From positions 4,030,001 through 4,094,000 of the forward strand of contig NZ_CP109479.1 of NCBI RefSeq assembly GCF_036227485.1: DNA of 64,000 bases. Direction: 5' to 3'. This document shows positions 1-8,771 of this stretch, piece after piece (the stretch's first letter is position 1; every line of letters begins with the position of its first letter). The notes under the pieces are model-generated. The model was not told the origin of the DNA and did no database searches. It was given only the letters and a program-made list of their open reading frames with translations. The stretch comes from Streptomyces sp. NBC_01451. GTDB taxonomy: Bacteria > Actinomycetota > Actinomycetes > Streptomycetales > Streptomycetaceae. A program made the position numbers and the translations under genes.

Positions 1-504
1 GTCGAGCGGGGCCGGCTCTTCTACGAGGGCCACGGAGGCACCGCCGAGCCCGAGGGCGGCTTCTCCCCCACGGCGTACAAGGCGTGGCTCTCCCAGTGGG
101 CGGTGGGCTTCGTCGTCCTCGTCAACGGCGAACCGGACGGCCCGGCGAAACTGGAGCACGCCCTGGTGACCAGCGGACCGAGCTATCTCCAGCCGGTCTG
201 GGAGGACGCCAACTGGAAGATCTACCGGGTCAAGAACGCGACCCCGCTGGTCGACAAGCCGGCCTCCGTGGTCAGCGCCGACGGCGCCAACCTCGTCGTC
301 CGGATGCCGAAGGCCGGCGAGGTGACCGTACGGATCGCGTTCTCGCCCTGGCTGTGGGCGGAGAACGGCTGCCTGACGGACGAGGGCGAGTTCACCAAGC
401 TGACCGTCGAGGAGCCCGGCGACATCCGGATCAGCTCCACGTACGGCGGGCCGTCGCGGGAGACGGCCCTGCAGTGCGAGAAGGAAGCGGAGAAGGACAA
501 GTAA
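1..504 (+). CDS. C-terminal part of an unidentified protein, probably a membrane protein
   Basis: The reading frame is open from the first base and ends with TAA at 502-504, so the window holds the last 167 residues of a longer gene. The visible part has no strongly hydrophobic segment after about residue 45 and ends in a Lys/Glu-rich tail. Its beta-rich look (alternating Val/Arg/Ile strands, a late Cys pair) would suit an extracytoplasmic C-terminal domain, for example of a multi-pass glycosyltransferase-like membrane protein. I cannot confirm the family. It converges on the carboxypeptidase gene, with a strong hairpin between them. The protein is real (frame, codon use); its function is unknown. 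Confidence 0.6.
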   Translation, partial: VERGRLFYEGHGGTAEPEGGFSPTAYKAWLSQWAVGFVVLVNGEPDGPAKLEHALVTSGPSYLQPVWEDANWKIYRVKNATPLVDKPASVVSADGANLVVRMPKAGEVTVRIAFSPWLWAENGCLTDEGEFTKLTVEEPGDIRISSTYGGPSRETALQCEKEAEKDK

Positions 505-523
505 CGGGGACGGGAGCAGGACG

Positions 524-579
524 GCTGGATGTGCGGAAGGGCCCGCCCCGATGGGGGCGGGCCCTTCCGCACATCCAGC
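524..579. terminator. Bidirectional hairpin terminator
   Basis: A perfect 26-bp inverted repeat (arms 524-549 and 554-579) encloses a 4-nt loop. It sits exactly between two convergent genes, so it can end transcription from both sides. There is no T-tract, as is usual in Streptomyces. Confidence 0.85.
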
Positions 580-600
580 TCGCGTCCAGCCGGGTACCGG

Positions 601-3600
601 TCAGCCGACCCGTGTCAGCTTCTTGTCGAAGCCGGGCTCGACCAGGTCCTTCTGGAGCTGGACGGGGACCTTGACCGCGCCGCCCTTGCCGTCGCCCACG
701 GTGAGGGAGCCCACCGTGGTGCCCGCCTTGGCGGAGTGCGGCAGGTCGTCGTCGGCGACGAACGACAGCTCGACCTTCCGCCCGGCCCAGCCGACCGCCG
801 TGACGTCCTTCGACAGCACGACCGGCGTGTGCCCGCCGAGCCCGTCGTCGACGTACCCGACGACATCGCCCTTCTTCAGGATCTTCGACGACAGCAGCGC
901 GTCCCGGGCGGCGATCATCGCCGTCTTGCTGACCGCGTTGACGGTGTCGATGATCGGCGCCGTGTGCTGGCCGAGGATCGCGCCGACGACGACGGCCGTC
1001 TCGCCGCCGACCTCCTTGGTGGCGGCGAAGAGCAGGTTGCCGCCGGCCGCGGTGGTGGTGCCGGTCTTGATGCCGATGGCACCGTTGTAGGGGACGAGAC
1101 GGTTGTAGTTGTCCCACTTCTTGCCCGTGGGGTCGTACCAGACCGGCAGCTTGGTGATGTCCATCAGCGCCGGGATCCGCACCAGCGCGTTGCCCAGCTT
1201 CACCTGGTCCTCGGCGGTGGAGACGGTGGTCTCCTTCAGGCCGGAGGCGTCGGTGTAGGTGGTGTTCTTCATCCCGAGTTCCTTGGCCGTGTCGTTCATC
1301 TTCTTGATGAACGCCGCCTCGGTCCCCGAGTCCCAACGTGCCAGCAGCCGGGCGATGTTGTTCGCCGACGGGATCATGATGGCCGAGATCGCCTGCTGCT
1401 CGGTGAGGACGTCACCCTGCTTGACGGTGGTGAGCGTGGACTCGCCGTCCTTCCAGTAGCCGGCCTCCTTCTCCGCCAGCGCGTCGACGGTGATCTTCGG
1501 GCCTGCCTGGCCGGACTTCAGCGGGTGGTCCTTGAGGACGATGTACGCGGTCATCGCCTTGGCGACCGACCCGATGGCGACCGGCTTCTGCTCGCCGAAG
1601 TTCCCCATGGTTCCGACGCCGTTGACGTCCATCCAGCCCTGTCCCTCGGACGGCCACGGCAGCGCGGCGGCCGTCCCCTCGAAGGTGTGGGAGTCCTCGG
1701 CGGTCAACGTCAGCTCGGGGCTCGGCAGCGGACGGAAAGCCTGTACGACCGCAAAGACGATCGCCAGCAGGACGACCACTGGCGTCCAGATCTTGACGCG
1801 CCGCGCGACCGTCCGCACGGCGGTGTCCCGGGGCGGCGGCGTGTTCGTCAGCTCGGCCAGCAGATCCAGCGGCGGCATGGGCGGCAACGGCTGCTGCGTC
1901 GTCCGCTCCGGCCCGACCTGCGGGGTGACGGCGGTGGCATCGGCGGCGGGTGCCTTCGGCGCCTGCGCGGAGGACGGCGCCGGAGCGGGTGCCTCGGGGG
2001 GGCCCGCGGCGGGCGGCGGCTTACGGGTCGCCGGGTCGTCCAGCTGCCTCAGGGCTACGAATTTGCTGGTTCGCTCCGAAACGGACTCGCCCTTGGCACC
2101 CTCGACGGCATCCGTCCTGGCGTCAGCGTCTGCCTTGGCGTCCGCCTTGCCGTCCGCGTCCCGCCTGTCGCCCTTGGGCTTCGCCGCTGCGAGGTCGCCG
2201 AGCTTGAGCATCGTCGTCGGCTGGTCGACAGGGGGCGCGGCGGGCGGGCGTACGGCCTTGAAGACGGCGGTGGGCTGATCGACGAAGGGCTTGGGGGCCG
2301 GACCGTCGGCGTCCACGCCGGAGGCGGGGGCGGAGTCAGCGGCGGAGCCAGAGACGGAGGCGGAGTCAGCGCCGGCTTCGGCCTTGGCGTCAGGCGAGGG
2401 CGCCGAATCGGACGCGGGCTCGGACCCGGCCCCGGATTCGGCGCCGGGCTTGGACCCGGGCGCGGTGCCGGGCTTGGACCCGGGCGCGGTGCCGGGCTTG
2501 GACCCGGGCGCGGTGCCGGGCTTGGACCCGGATTCGGCGCCGGGCTTGGACCCGGGCGCGGACCCCGTCTCGGCGTCGGACTCAGCCCCGGACGTCGGCT
2601 CGGCGTCGGACCTCGGATCGGCCCCGGAATCGCTGCCGGCGCCGGACCTCGGATCGGCCGCGCGCTCGGTGCCGGAGCCGGCCTCGACGGCGGACTTCGG
2701 CTCAGGCGCGTCATCGGTCCCGGTCCCGGTCCCGGCTCCGGATTCGCCGGGCTCGGACCCCGCGCCGGTGGCGGTGCCGGACTTCGGCCTGGCGGCGCTC
2801 TCGGGCTCGGTGCCGGAGTCAGCCTCGGTGTCAGACTCCGGCCCGACCCCGGACCCCACGCCGGGCTTCGGCTCGGCCGCGTTCTCGACCTCGGCGCCCG
2901 ACTCGGGCCCGACGCCGGATTCGGAGCCGGACGTCGGCTCGGCACCGGATTCACTGCCGGCGCCGGACTTCGGCTCGCCCGCGCTCACGGACCCGGCGCC
3001 GGACTCGGGCCCGGACTTCGGCTCGGTGCCGGACTTCGGCTCGGTGCCGGGCTTCCGCTCGGGCCCGGGCTTCCGCTCGGACCCGGGCTTCGGCTGCCGC
3101 TTCGATTCGCTCTCCTGGGCACTGTCCGCCTCGGAGGGGCCCTCGGCGGAATCGCCAGATGCCCCGTCGGCGGCCTCAGGGGCCCCGTCAGTGGCCCCGG
3201 AGGGCTCTTCGGGTCCGACATCGTCAGTGGTGGCAGCCGCGGGCTTCTCGGCGCCCCCAGGGGCGTCGGCCGGAGCTTCCGCATCGGGGCCGGGTTCCTC
3301 GGCGGCACCCTCGGCGCCTTCGGACTCGCCCCCGCCCCTGTTCCCGCCCTCGCCCTCGGCGCCGTCACCGTCGCCGTCGCCGTCGGCGCTGGCGACCCAC
3401 GCGGCCACGGCCGCACGCAACCGGGTGCTGCCCGTCCCGTCGGTGCCGTCGGCCTCGGCGGCACCCCCGGGCTCGCCGGCAGCCTCCGCGGCCGTGTCCG
3501 CCGTACTCGCGTCGACGTCGGTCTCGGCACCGCTCTCCGCATCCGCGGCCTCCGCCGGAAGGAGGGGGCGCTGGAACACCCGCGTCGCCGTGTCGACGCC

Positions 3601-3762
3601 ACCGCGCGCCGTGGACTCCCGCTCCCGGGCCACCGCGAGCCGTGGGTCACGTGCCCCGGCGCCGGATTCACCCCTGGCCCCGGGAACCGGACCCGCGCTC
3701 CCCGACGTCGGTTCTTCCGACGACTCGCGCTGCTTCGACCTGTCGGGGGACTCGCCCGCCAC
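601..3762 (-). CDS. Membrane-anchored D-alanyl-D-alanine carboxypeptidase (peptidase S11) with long disordered N-terminus
   Basis: This is a penicillin-binding serine DD-carboxypeptidase that trims peptidoglycan stem peptides outside the membrane. The C-terminal domain carries the three S11 motifs: SVAK near residue 731, SAN near 797 and KTG near 900 (GIKTGTT). A single transmembrane helix lies near residues 655-675. Before it come about 650 low-complexity residues rich in Ala, Glu, Gly, Ser, Pro and Lys, including five 24-bp DNA repeats (2443-2562). This region should be cytoplasmic and disordered. I start at GTG 3762 because AAGGAGG lies 6 bases upstream; that removes 28 residues from the longest frame and gives 1053 aa. 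Most family members are about 400 aa, so the extension is unusual. The enzyme call is firm; the role of the extension is unknown. Confidence 0.93.
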   Translation of the reverse strand: MAGESPDRSKQRESSEEPTSGSAGPVPGARGESGAGARDPRLAVARERESTARGGVDTATRVFQRPLLPAEAADAESGAETDVDASTADTAAEAAGEPGGAAEADGTDGTGSTRLRAAVAAWVASADGDGDGDGAEGEGGNRGGGESEGAEGAAEEPGPDAEAPADAPGGAEKPAAATTDDVGPEEPSGATDGAPEAADGASGDSAEGPSEADSAQESESKRQPKPGSERKPGPERKPGTEPKSGTEPKSGPESGAGSVSAGEPKSGAGSESGAEPTSGSESGVGPESGAEVENAAEPKPGVGSGVGPESDTEADSGTEPESAARPKSGTATGAGSEPGESGAGTGTGTDDAPEPKSAVEAGSGTERAADPRSGAGSDSGADPRSDAEPTSGAESDAETGSAPGSKPGAESGSKPGTAPGSKPGTAPGSKPGTAPGSKPGAESGAGSEPASDSAPSPDAKAEAGADSASVSGSAADSAPASGVDADGPAPKPFVDQPTAVFKAVRPPAAPPVDQPTTMLKLGDLAAAKPKGDRRDADGKADAKADADARTDAVEGAKGESVSERTSKFVALRQLDDPATRKPPPAAGPPEAPAPAPSSAQAPKAPAADATAVTPQVGPERTTQQPLPPMPPLDLLAELTNTPPPRDTAVRTVARRVKIWTPVVVLLAIVFAVVQAFRPLPSPELTLTAEDSHTFEGTAAALPWPSEGQGWMDVNGVGTMGNFGEQKPVAIGSVAKAMTAYIVLKDHPLKSGQAGPKITVDALAEKEAGYWKDGESTLTTVKQGDVLTEQQAISAIMIPSANNIARLLARWDSGTEAAFIKKMNDTAKELGMKNTTYTDASGLKETTVSTAEDQVKLGNALVRIPALMDITKLPVWYDPTGKKWDNYNRLVPYNGAIGIKTGTTTAAGGNLLFAATKEVGGETAVVVGAILGQHTAPIIDTVNAVSKTAMIAARDALLSSKILKKGDVVGYVDDGLGGHTPVVLSKDVTAVGWAGRKVELSFVADDDLPHSAKAGTTVGSLTVGDGKGGAVKVPVQLQKDLVEPGFDKKLTRVG
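2443..2562 (-). repeat. Five 24-bp tandem repeats inside the carboxypeptidase gene
   Basis: Units start at 2443, 2467, 2491, 2515 and 2539. The first three are identical and the last two vary at their ends. Each encodes an octapeptide of the type KPGTAPGS, so copy-number changes keep the frame. Confidence 0.85.
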
Positions 3763-4002
3763 CGATGCCTCCTTCTCGCGCCGCACGGTCTCCGTGCGCG
3801 TACCGAACCGTGAACCGTGAATCGTCAAACACAGCCCGAACGACACTGTCCGAACCAGCTACCAGTGTCCTGTGCGCAGCCTTGACTCCTGCGGTAGACG
3901 AGAACGACATAGCTACTGGTTCCACTACGAACCGGTCACGCCCTCTCGACAGATGAATGTGAGAGGGGTCACCCTGTCATTCATCCACGCGGGGAGGCAT
4001 GG

Positions 4003-4758
4003 ATGGGCAGGAGCCGCAGATCAATTCCGGAAGAGCTTCTTCTGCTGGCGCTGGACCCGGCCACGGGTACCACCGCACAGCCGCAGTCGCTCGACCTCGG
4101 TCTGGCCGGAGCACAGCTAGTGGAGCTGGCGATGGCCGGACGGATAGCCCCGGACGGGGATCGTATCGCCGTGGTCGTACCACGGCCGACTGGAGATCCA
4201 ACACTGGACTGTGCGTTGGAACTGCTTCGCCGACGCGGAGCACCCGTACGCGCAGTGAACTGGATTGGCGGGCCCCGCCTGGGGCTGCGTCAGACCTACC
4301 TCTCGCATCTGGAGCGGTGCGGCATGGTGCATGCCGTGGCGGGACAGATGTGCGGGGTGCTTCCGACGACTCGCTATCAGGCGACGGACACGGAAATCAG
4401 CCGGGAGATCAGAGCCCGACTGGACACCGCCATCCGCACCGGCGTCCCGCCGGACCCGCGGACGGCGGCGCTCGCCGCGCTGGCCCATGCGGTCGGTCTC
4501 GGCAAGCACCTGTATCCGGGTAATGAGGGACGTTCGTCCCGCTCCCGGCTACGGGACCTGATCCGGCACGACCCCATGGGTGGCCTGGTGGCCCACGCTG
4601 TCATGGACGTGCAGAACGGCGTCGCGGTCCAACCGCGCCGCAGCCCGGCACCGGCCGGCCGTCAGGCCGCCCCCGGAGCCAGGTCCGCACCGGAGCCCGC
4701 ACGCGGCGTTCCGATGCAGCCGCACCGCGGATCCATGGCGCGCGCCGTGGCTCTCTGA
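4003..4758 (+). CDS. GPP34 (GOLPH3/Vps74-like) family protein
   Basis: The 251-residue protein matches the bacterial GPP34 pattern. An N-terminal SIPEELLLLALDP helix is followed by helical segments with Asp/Gly-rich turns and a RTAALAALAHAVGL region near residue 150. In eukaryotes the family binds phosphatidylinositol 4-phosphate and sorts glycosyltransferases. The actinobacterial role is not established and is probably membrane- or lipid-linked. ATG 4003 has GGGAGG about 6 bases upstream. The tail after residue 205 is Pro/Arg/Ala-rich. It diverges from the carboxypeptidase gene across a 240-bp gap. Confidence 0.8.
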   Translation: MGRSRRSIPEELLLLALDPATGTTAQPQSLDLGLAGAQLVELAMAGRIAPDGDRIAVVVPRPTGDPTLDCALELLRRRGAPVRAVNWIGGPRLGLRQTYLSHLERCGMVHAVAGQMCGVLPTTRYQATDTEISREIRARLDTAIRTGVPPDPRTAALAALAHAVGLGKHLYPGNEGRSSRSRLRDLIRHDPMGGLVAHAVMDVQNGVAVQPRRSPAPAGRQAAPGARSAPEPARGVPMQPHRGSMARAVAL

Positions 4759-5355
4759 GCCGCAGGCCCACGACGAACGCCCGATCCGTGAAGCACCCGC
4801 ACGACCCCGCTCGACGCGCACGCGCACCACGCAGGACCTCAACAGCGCCGCACCGCAGTCCCCAAGACCGGTTCGGGAGCCGCTGGCCCGCGCGGGGCGG
4901 TGAGGGACCGTAAGGACGTCCGCAAGGACTCCGACCCGGCCCTCGCCGCCTCGCGCGGCCGCATGTCCGCGTACCGGAGCCGGGCGCCCGGTTCCGTATG
5001 TCCGGGGCCGGGCGCCCGGTTCCGTATGTCCGGGGCCGTGTGTCCGGGGCCGTGTGCCCGGGGCCGTGTGCCCGGGGCCGTATGTCCGGGGCCGAGTGCC
5101 CCGCGCTCGCCCTGCGGCGCATGGCACATGCCCTCCGGCGGACGGCGTCCGGCACATGCGTGTCCGGAGCCGGCCGGGGACGCCCCCGGACGCTAAGCGG
5201 AATCCGCCGAACTGGCGTGTACCGGACGCATATCTCCCGCCTCGGCATCGCATATCCGCAGTTTCCCAGCGGTAGCGCGCGCCTTGGTGGCAGTCTGCTC
5301 AACAGCAGATACGGAAAGTGGCAAGTACAGGTACGCAGCCGGAGGTGCACGTCCC
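4759..5355. other. Gene-free interval holding a minisatellite
   Basis: About 600 bp without a convincing gene. Open frames exist on both strands but only because the GC content is high, and the 14-bp repeat in the middle is not a multiple of three. The last 60 bases before 5356 should hold the promoter of the XRE gene. Confidence 0.6.
4981..5106. repeat. 14-bp tandem repeat (about 9 units)
   Basis: Consecutive 14-bp units of the types CGTATGTCCGGGGC, CGTGTGCCCGGGGC and CGGGCGCCCGGTTC run from 4981 to about 5106. The first four form two identical 28-bp dimers (4981-5008, 5009-5036). The units are GC-rich and vary mainly in bases 4-8. Confidence 0.85.
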
Positions 5356-6213
5356 ATGGCGTCCAATGTGAATCCCACCGTCAGGCGACGCCGGCTGGGC
5401 CAGGAGTTGCGCAGGCTCCGCGAACAGAAGGGCATGACGGCCGAAGAGGTCGCCGAGCGCCTGCTGGTCTCCCAGTCGAAGATCAGCAGGCTGGAGAACG
5501 GCCGCCGCAGCATCAGCCAGCGCGATGTCCGCGACCTGTGCGGGGTGTACGAGGTCGAGGACCAGCGGATGGTCGACTCCCTGATGGAGATGGCCAAGGA
5601 CTCCCGTCAGCAGGGCTGGTGGCACGCGTTCGGGGACGTCCCGTACAGCGTGTACATCGGGCTGGAGACGGACGCGGCGTCGCTGCGCGTGTACGACCCC
5701 CAGGTCATCCCGGGCCTGTTGCAGACCCGCCCCTACGCGGAGGCGCTCATCACCGGCGCGTTGCCGGAGACGCCCCCCGGTGACATCGACAACCGCGTGC
5801 AGGTCCGGCTGCGCCGGCAGGAACGAATCACCGCCGTGGAGAACCCGCTGCGCCTGTGGACGGTGCTCGACGAGGCGGCGCTGCGCCGTGTCGTGGGCAG
5901 CAGGCTGCTGATGCGGGAGCAACTGGAGTCCCTGGTCGAGCAGTCCCAGCTGCCGCACGTCACGGTCCAGGTCATCCCCTTCGAGATGGGGGCGCATCCG
6001 GGCCTCAACGGCCAGTACGCGATCCTGGAGTTCCCCGACGCGGCCGATTCCAGCGTGGTCTACATCGAGGGCGTCACCAGCGACCTCTACCTGGAGAAGG
6101 CGCAGGACGTTCAGAAGTACAGCGTCATGTACGAACACTTGCGGGCACAGGCCCTGAATGTGGAGCAATCCCGGCAATTCATCGCGGACTTGGCGAAAGA
6201 GTACGCACGCTGA
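5356..6213 (+). CDS. XRE-family regulator with DUF5753 sensor-like domain
   Basis: The 285-residue protein has an N-terminal helix-turn-helix (residues about 12-68, with LGQELRRLREQKGMTAEEVAERL and SQSKISRLENG). A DUF5753 domain follows, with the typical QVIPGLLQTRPYAEAL and VTVQVIPFEMGAHPG stretches. Such proteins are usually encoded beside a DUF397 partner, as here, and belong to the WhiJ/BldB-associated group in Streptomyces. ATG 5356 has GGAGG nine bases upstream, so I reject the longer frame from 5284. It is probably a DNA-binding developmental or stress regulator whose activity is modulated by the partner. Confidence 0.92.
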   Translation: MASNVNPTVRRRRLGQELRRLREQKGMTAEEVAERLLVSQSKISRLENGRRSISQRDVRDLCGVYEVEDQRMVDSLMEMAKDSRQQGWWHAFGDVPYSVYIGLETDAASLRVYDPQVIPGLLQTRPYAEALITGALPETPPGDIDNRVQVRLRRQERITAVENPLRLWTVLDEAALRRVVGSRLLMREQLESLVEQSQLPHVTVQVIPFEMGAHPGLNGQYAILEFPDAADSSVVYIEGVTSDLYLEKAQDVQKYSVMYEHLRAQALNVEQSRQFIADLAKEYAR

Positions 6214-6440
6214 CGTCCTGGAGAAGCAAGGGCCGCACAGTACACCTCTGCACCACGCCAATGGAAGAGCCCGCTGGTATATGCCACCCGGTCGAGTGAA
6301 CGACCGGTCCGCTCAACGAGGTTGGCGAGTAGCGTCGATCAGGCCATCAAGGAACAACGTTGGCGCAAACCGTGCCGCGGGCTCCACAGGGTGCCCTCCG
6401 GTCGGCGACAGAACTCACCACTGGTCAAAGCGGAGCGAAC

Positions 6441-6650
6441 ATGGCAATTCAGCAAGGCGCCACGAGCACCTGGACGAAGTCCTCGTACTCCACTGGCAAC
6501 GGCGCGTGTGTCGAGGTCAAGTCCCCGATTCACGCGGCGCTGGCCGTCCGGGACTCCAAGGTCCCGGCGGGTCCAACGCTGGCTTTCCCGGCCGACTCAT
6601 GGAACTCGTTCGTGACAGAGGTCGGCCGGGGAGCGTTCGACCTCACCTGA
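6441..6650 (+). CDS. DUF397 small protein, partner of the XRE regulator
   Basis: The 69-residue protein has the DUF397 signature: a TWTKSSYSTGNGACVEV stretch, then VRDSK and a C-terminal WNSFVTEV helix. ATG 6441 is preceded by GGAG at a good distance, so I prefer it to 6360. It lies 230 bp downstream of the XRE/DUF5753 gene on the same strand, the common pairing in actinomycetes. The partner role is known by association, not by anything in this sequence. Confidence 0.9.
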   Translation: MAIQQGATSTWTKSSYSTGNGACVEVKSPIHAALAVRDSKVPAGPTLAFPADSWNSFVTEVGRGAFDLT

Positions 6651-6693
6651 TGCTTCACCGCTGCTTCCCACAACTCCATAAGCACCACAGGAA

Positions 6694-6734
6694 GAGCCCT
6701 CTCGACCGGCCCGCCGACTTGGCCGAGGGGGCTC
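6694..6734. terminator. Hairpin between convergent genes
   Basis: Arms GAGCCCTCTCG (6694-6704) and CGAGGGGGCTC (6724-6734) pair with one G-T mismatch. It lies between the DUF397 gene and the convergent hypothetical gene. Confidence 0.65.
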
Positions 6735-6752
6735 GGCCACGCCCGGCTCCGG

Positions 6753-7697
6753 TCACCTGAGCCGGTCGACGTACAGATCGGTCCCGGGGACCGTGGGAAT
6801 GAACGGCGCCACCAACTCCACCCGCCCGAGGCCCACTTCCCGCACCTCCTCCTCCAGCCCCGTGAAGTGCGGCTCCCAGCAGTCCCGTGGATCCGCCTCC
6901 AGGAACCACAGCAGCGTCAGCCGTACGTCCACGCCCTCGACCTGCTTCACGTACGTCATACGGTCGCCGGGCAGCGGGGTCGGGTGGAAGGCGGTGACCA
7001 TCGCGGCCGGCGACCCGGCGAGCCGCCCGGGCAGGTGCCGGGTGCGCAGCCACTCCAGCAACTCCGCCCGAGCTTCAGGGCTTTCGGCGTCGATGACCTG
7101 CAACACCAGTCCCTTGTACGGGTGATCCAGGGCGTGGAAGTCACGGGGGCCGACGGCGCCGTCCCGGTAGACGGTCGTCTCGTGGTCCTGGAACGCCGTG
7201 AAGACGTGGGTACGGTCGTGACAGACGCGTGCGTCGCGGTTGAGGCGTTTGTTGATGCCCACGGTCCAGCGCATGTGGTCGGCGTAGCGGCCCTGGGTGA
7301 TCCAGTACGTGGAGAGGTAGCAGCCCGCGGTGACCGGCTGCGCCACCGCCGACTTCTCCGGGTAGCGCAGGAGTTGGAGATCCCGGGTCGCGACCCAGCG
7401 GCGGCCGGAGAACATCCACGGCATGGCCATCGCGCCCGCGTAGTAGTGGTCGTCCTCGTACCAGCGGTTGTACGCGTACTCGTGGCCCGGGTGCGGTTCG
7501 ACCATGGTGATGAGCGCGTGGCCCGGGTGGACGCCGTACGGCCCGAGGGCCGCCAGCTCGGCGTACACCTCGCTGCGGGTGTCCCCACCGACTTCCGCCC
7601 TGCCCGCTTCCGTCCCGTCCACTTTCACCTTGCCCGCCTCCGTCTTACCCGCCTCCGTCTTGGCCGCTTCCCGCTCGGCTGTTTCCCGTTCGGTCAT
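6753..7697 (-). CDS. Conserved hypothetical protein, EthD-like (dimeric alpha/beta barrel) look
   Basis: About 314 residues. I start at ATG 7697 because a purine-rich GGCGAAGGGA precedes it; the longer frame would begin inside the divergent gene's promoter. The first 45 residues are highly charged and repetitive (TEAGK-type repeats). The body holds an ALITMVEPHPGHEYAYNRWYEDDHYYAG segment and ends with a repeated barrel-like half (LTLLWFLEADPRDCWEPHF). The YNRWYEDDH pattern recalls EthD/antibiotic-monooxygenase-type barrels, but this is a resemblance only. It diverges from an SDR gene across a perfect TCTGACG palindrome, so it may belong to the same catabolic regulon. Confidence 0.7.
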   Translation of the reverse strand: MTERETAEREAAKTEAGKTEAGKVKVDGTEAGRAEVGGDTRSEVYAELAALGPYGVHPGHALITMVEPHPGHEYAYNRWYEDDHYYAGAMAMPWMFSGRRWVATRDLQLLRYPEKSAVAQPVTAGCYLSTYWITQGRYADHMRWTVGINKRLNRDARVCHDRTHVFTAFQDHETTVYRDGAVGPRDFHALDHPYKGLVLQVIDAESPEARAELLEWLRTRHLPGRLAGSPAAMVTAFHPTPLPGDRMTYVKQVEGVDVRLTLLWFLEADPRDCWEPHFTGLEEEVREVGLGRVELVAPFIPTVPGTDLYVDRLR

Positions 7698-7755
7698 TCC
7701 CTTCGCCTCCTCTTCCTCTTTCGCTCCTCTTCCTTCCTCCTTCGGACGCCCATAC

Positions 7756-7772
7756 TCTGACGCTCCGTCAGA
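7756..7772. promoter_or_regulatory. Operator O1: TCTGACG-CTC-CGTCAGA
   Basis: Perfect inverted repeat with 7-bp arms and a 3-bp spacer, 28 bp before the SDR start at 7801 and 58 bp before the divergent start at 7697. It matches all 14 arm positions of the motif that recurs at O2-O9. Confidence 0.8.
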
Positions 7773-7800
7773 TAATCCGCCAGAGCCGGGGAGGGCTTCG

Positions 7801-8586
7801 ATGTCGCTGCTCACAGGGAGGACCGTGGTGGTCTCGGGCGTCGGCGCCGGGCTCGGGCGTCAGGTCGCGGCGGCCGTCGTACGGGACGGGGGGAACGCCG
7901 TGCTCGGGGCGCGCACCGAGGCGCACCTCGCGAAGACCGCCGCCGAGCTCGATCCGGACGGGACGCGTACGGCGTACCGCGCGACCGACATCACCGACGA
8001 GGAGCAGTGCCGGGCGCTGGCCGCGCTGGCGGGCGAGCGGTTCGGGCGGATCGACGGGGTCGTCCATGTCGCCGCCTGGGACAGCTACTTCGGGGGGATC
8101 GAGGACGCGGACTTCGAGAGCTGGGCGAGTGTCGTCGACGTGAATCTGCTGGGCACGCTGCGGATGACGCGGGCCTGTCTGCCGGCGCTGAAGGAGCGGG
8201 GCGGGAGTGTGGTGTTCATCGGTACACAGTCCGCCGTGGCGGCGCCCTCGCAGGTGCGGCAGGCCGCGTACGCCGCCTCCAAGGGTGCGCTGACGAGCGC
8301 GATGTACTCGCTGGCGCGGGAGCTCGGGCCCCATCGGATCCGGGTCAACACCGTGCTGCCGGGGTGGATGTGGGGGCCGCCGGTGGAGGCGTACGTGCGG
8401 TTCACGGCACAGGGGGAGGGGGTACCGGAGGCCGAGGTGCGGCGGCGGCTCGCGGAGCGGATGGCGTTGCCAGAGCTGGCCACGGACGGGGATGTCGCGG
8501 ACACGGTGGTGTTCCTGGCGTCGGAGCGGGCCCGGGCCATCACCGGGCAGTCTTTGCTGGTGAACGCGGGTGAACTGATGCGGTAG
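7801..8586 (+). CDS. Short-chain dehydrogenase/reductase (SDR)
   Basis: The 261-residue classical SDR carries the cofactor-binding glycine motif SGVGAGLG at residues 12-19 and the catalytic YAASK (Tyr157, Lys161), with a Ser-containing strand before it. An NAD(P)-dependent oxidation or reduction of an alcohol/ketone is expected; the substrate is unknown. ATG 7801 gives the usual N-terminus, just ahead of the Rossmann strand, and GGGGAGGG precedes it. Operator O1 sits 28 bp upstream and ties it to the other O-motif genes. Confidence 0.9.
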   Translation: MSLLTGRTVVVSGVGAGLGRQVAAAVVRDGGNAVLGARTEAHLAKTAAELDPDGTRTAYRATDITDEEQCRALAALAGERFGRIDGVVHVAAWDSYFGGIEDADFESWASVVDVNLLGTLRMTRACLPALKERGGSVVFIGTQSAVAAPSQVRQAAYAASKGALTSAMYSLARELGPHRIRVNTVLPGWMWGPPVEAYVRFTAQGEGVPEAEVRRRLAERMALPELATDGDVADTVVFLASERARAITGQSLLVNAGELMR

Positions 8587-8771
8587 CCGATATTCCGCCA
8601 ATCTCTCAGCGGTCGCGCTGAGTTCATGGACATGAACCGAGGTCAGTGCGGCGAACTTCTTTACTCCCTCTTGACTGTTCGGGCTGTTGTCGTTGCCATG
8701 CCATCGAATCGACGATGAGCGGGCGCTCGACACCCCCGCTCGACCTGCTCGACGCCCCTGGGAGGGAGCAC

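Noticed and set aside
529..3813. Plus-strand frame of 1094 codons opposite the carboxypeptidase
   Set aside because: It is the mirror of the repetitive Ala/Gly-rich coding sequence. The minus frame has S11 motifs and a good ribosome-binding site; this one has neither.
4990..5110. CRISPR array at the 14-bp repeats
   Set aside because: Units are contiguous without spacers and are too short; no cas gene is near.
8600..8771. Extended N-terminus of the symporter from 8646
   Set aside because: The added residues are not hydrophobic or family-like. ATG 8772 has GGAGGGAG at a good distance.
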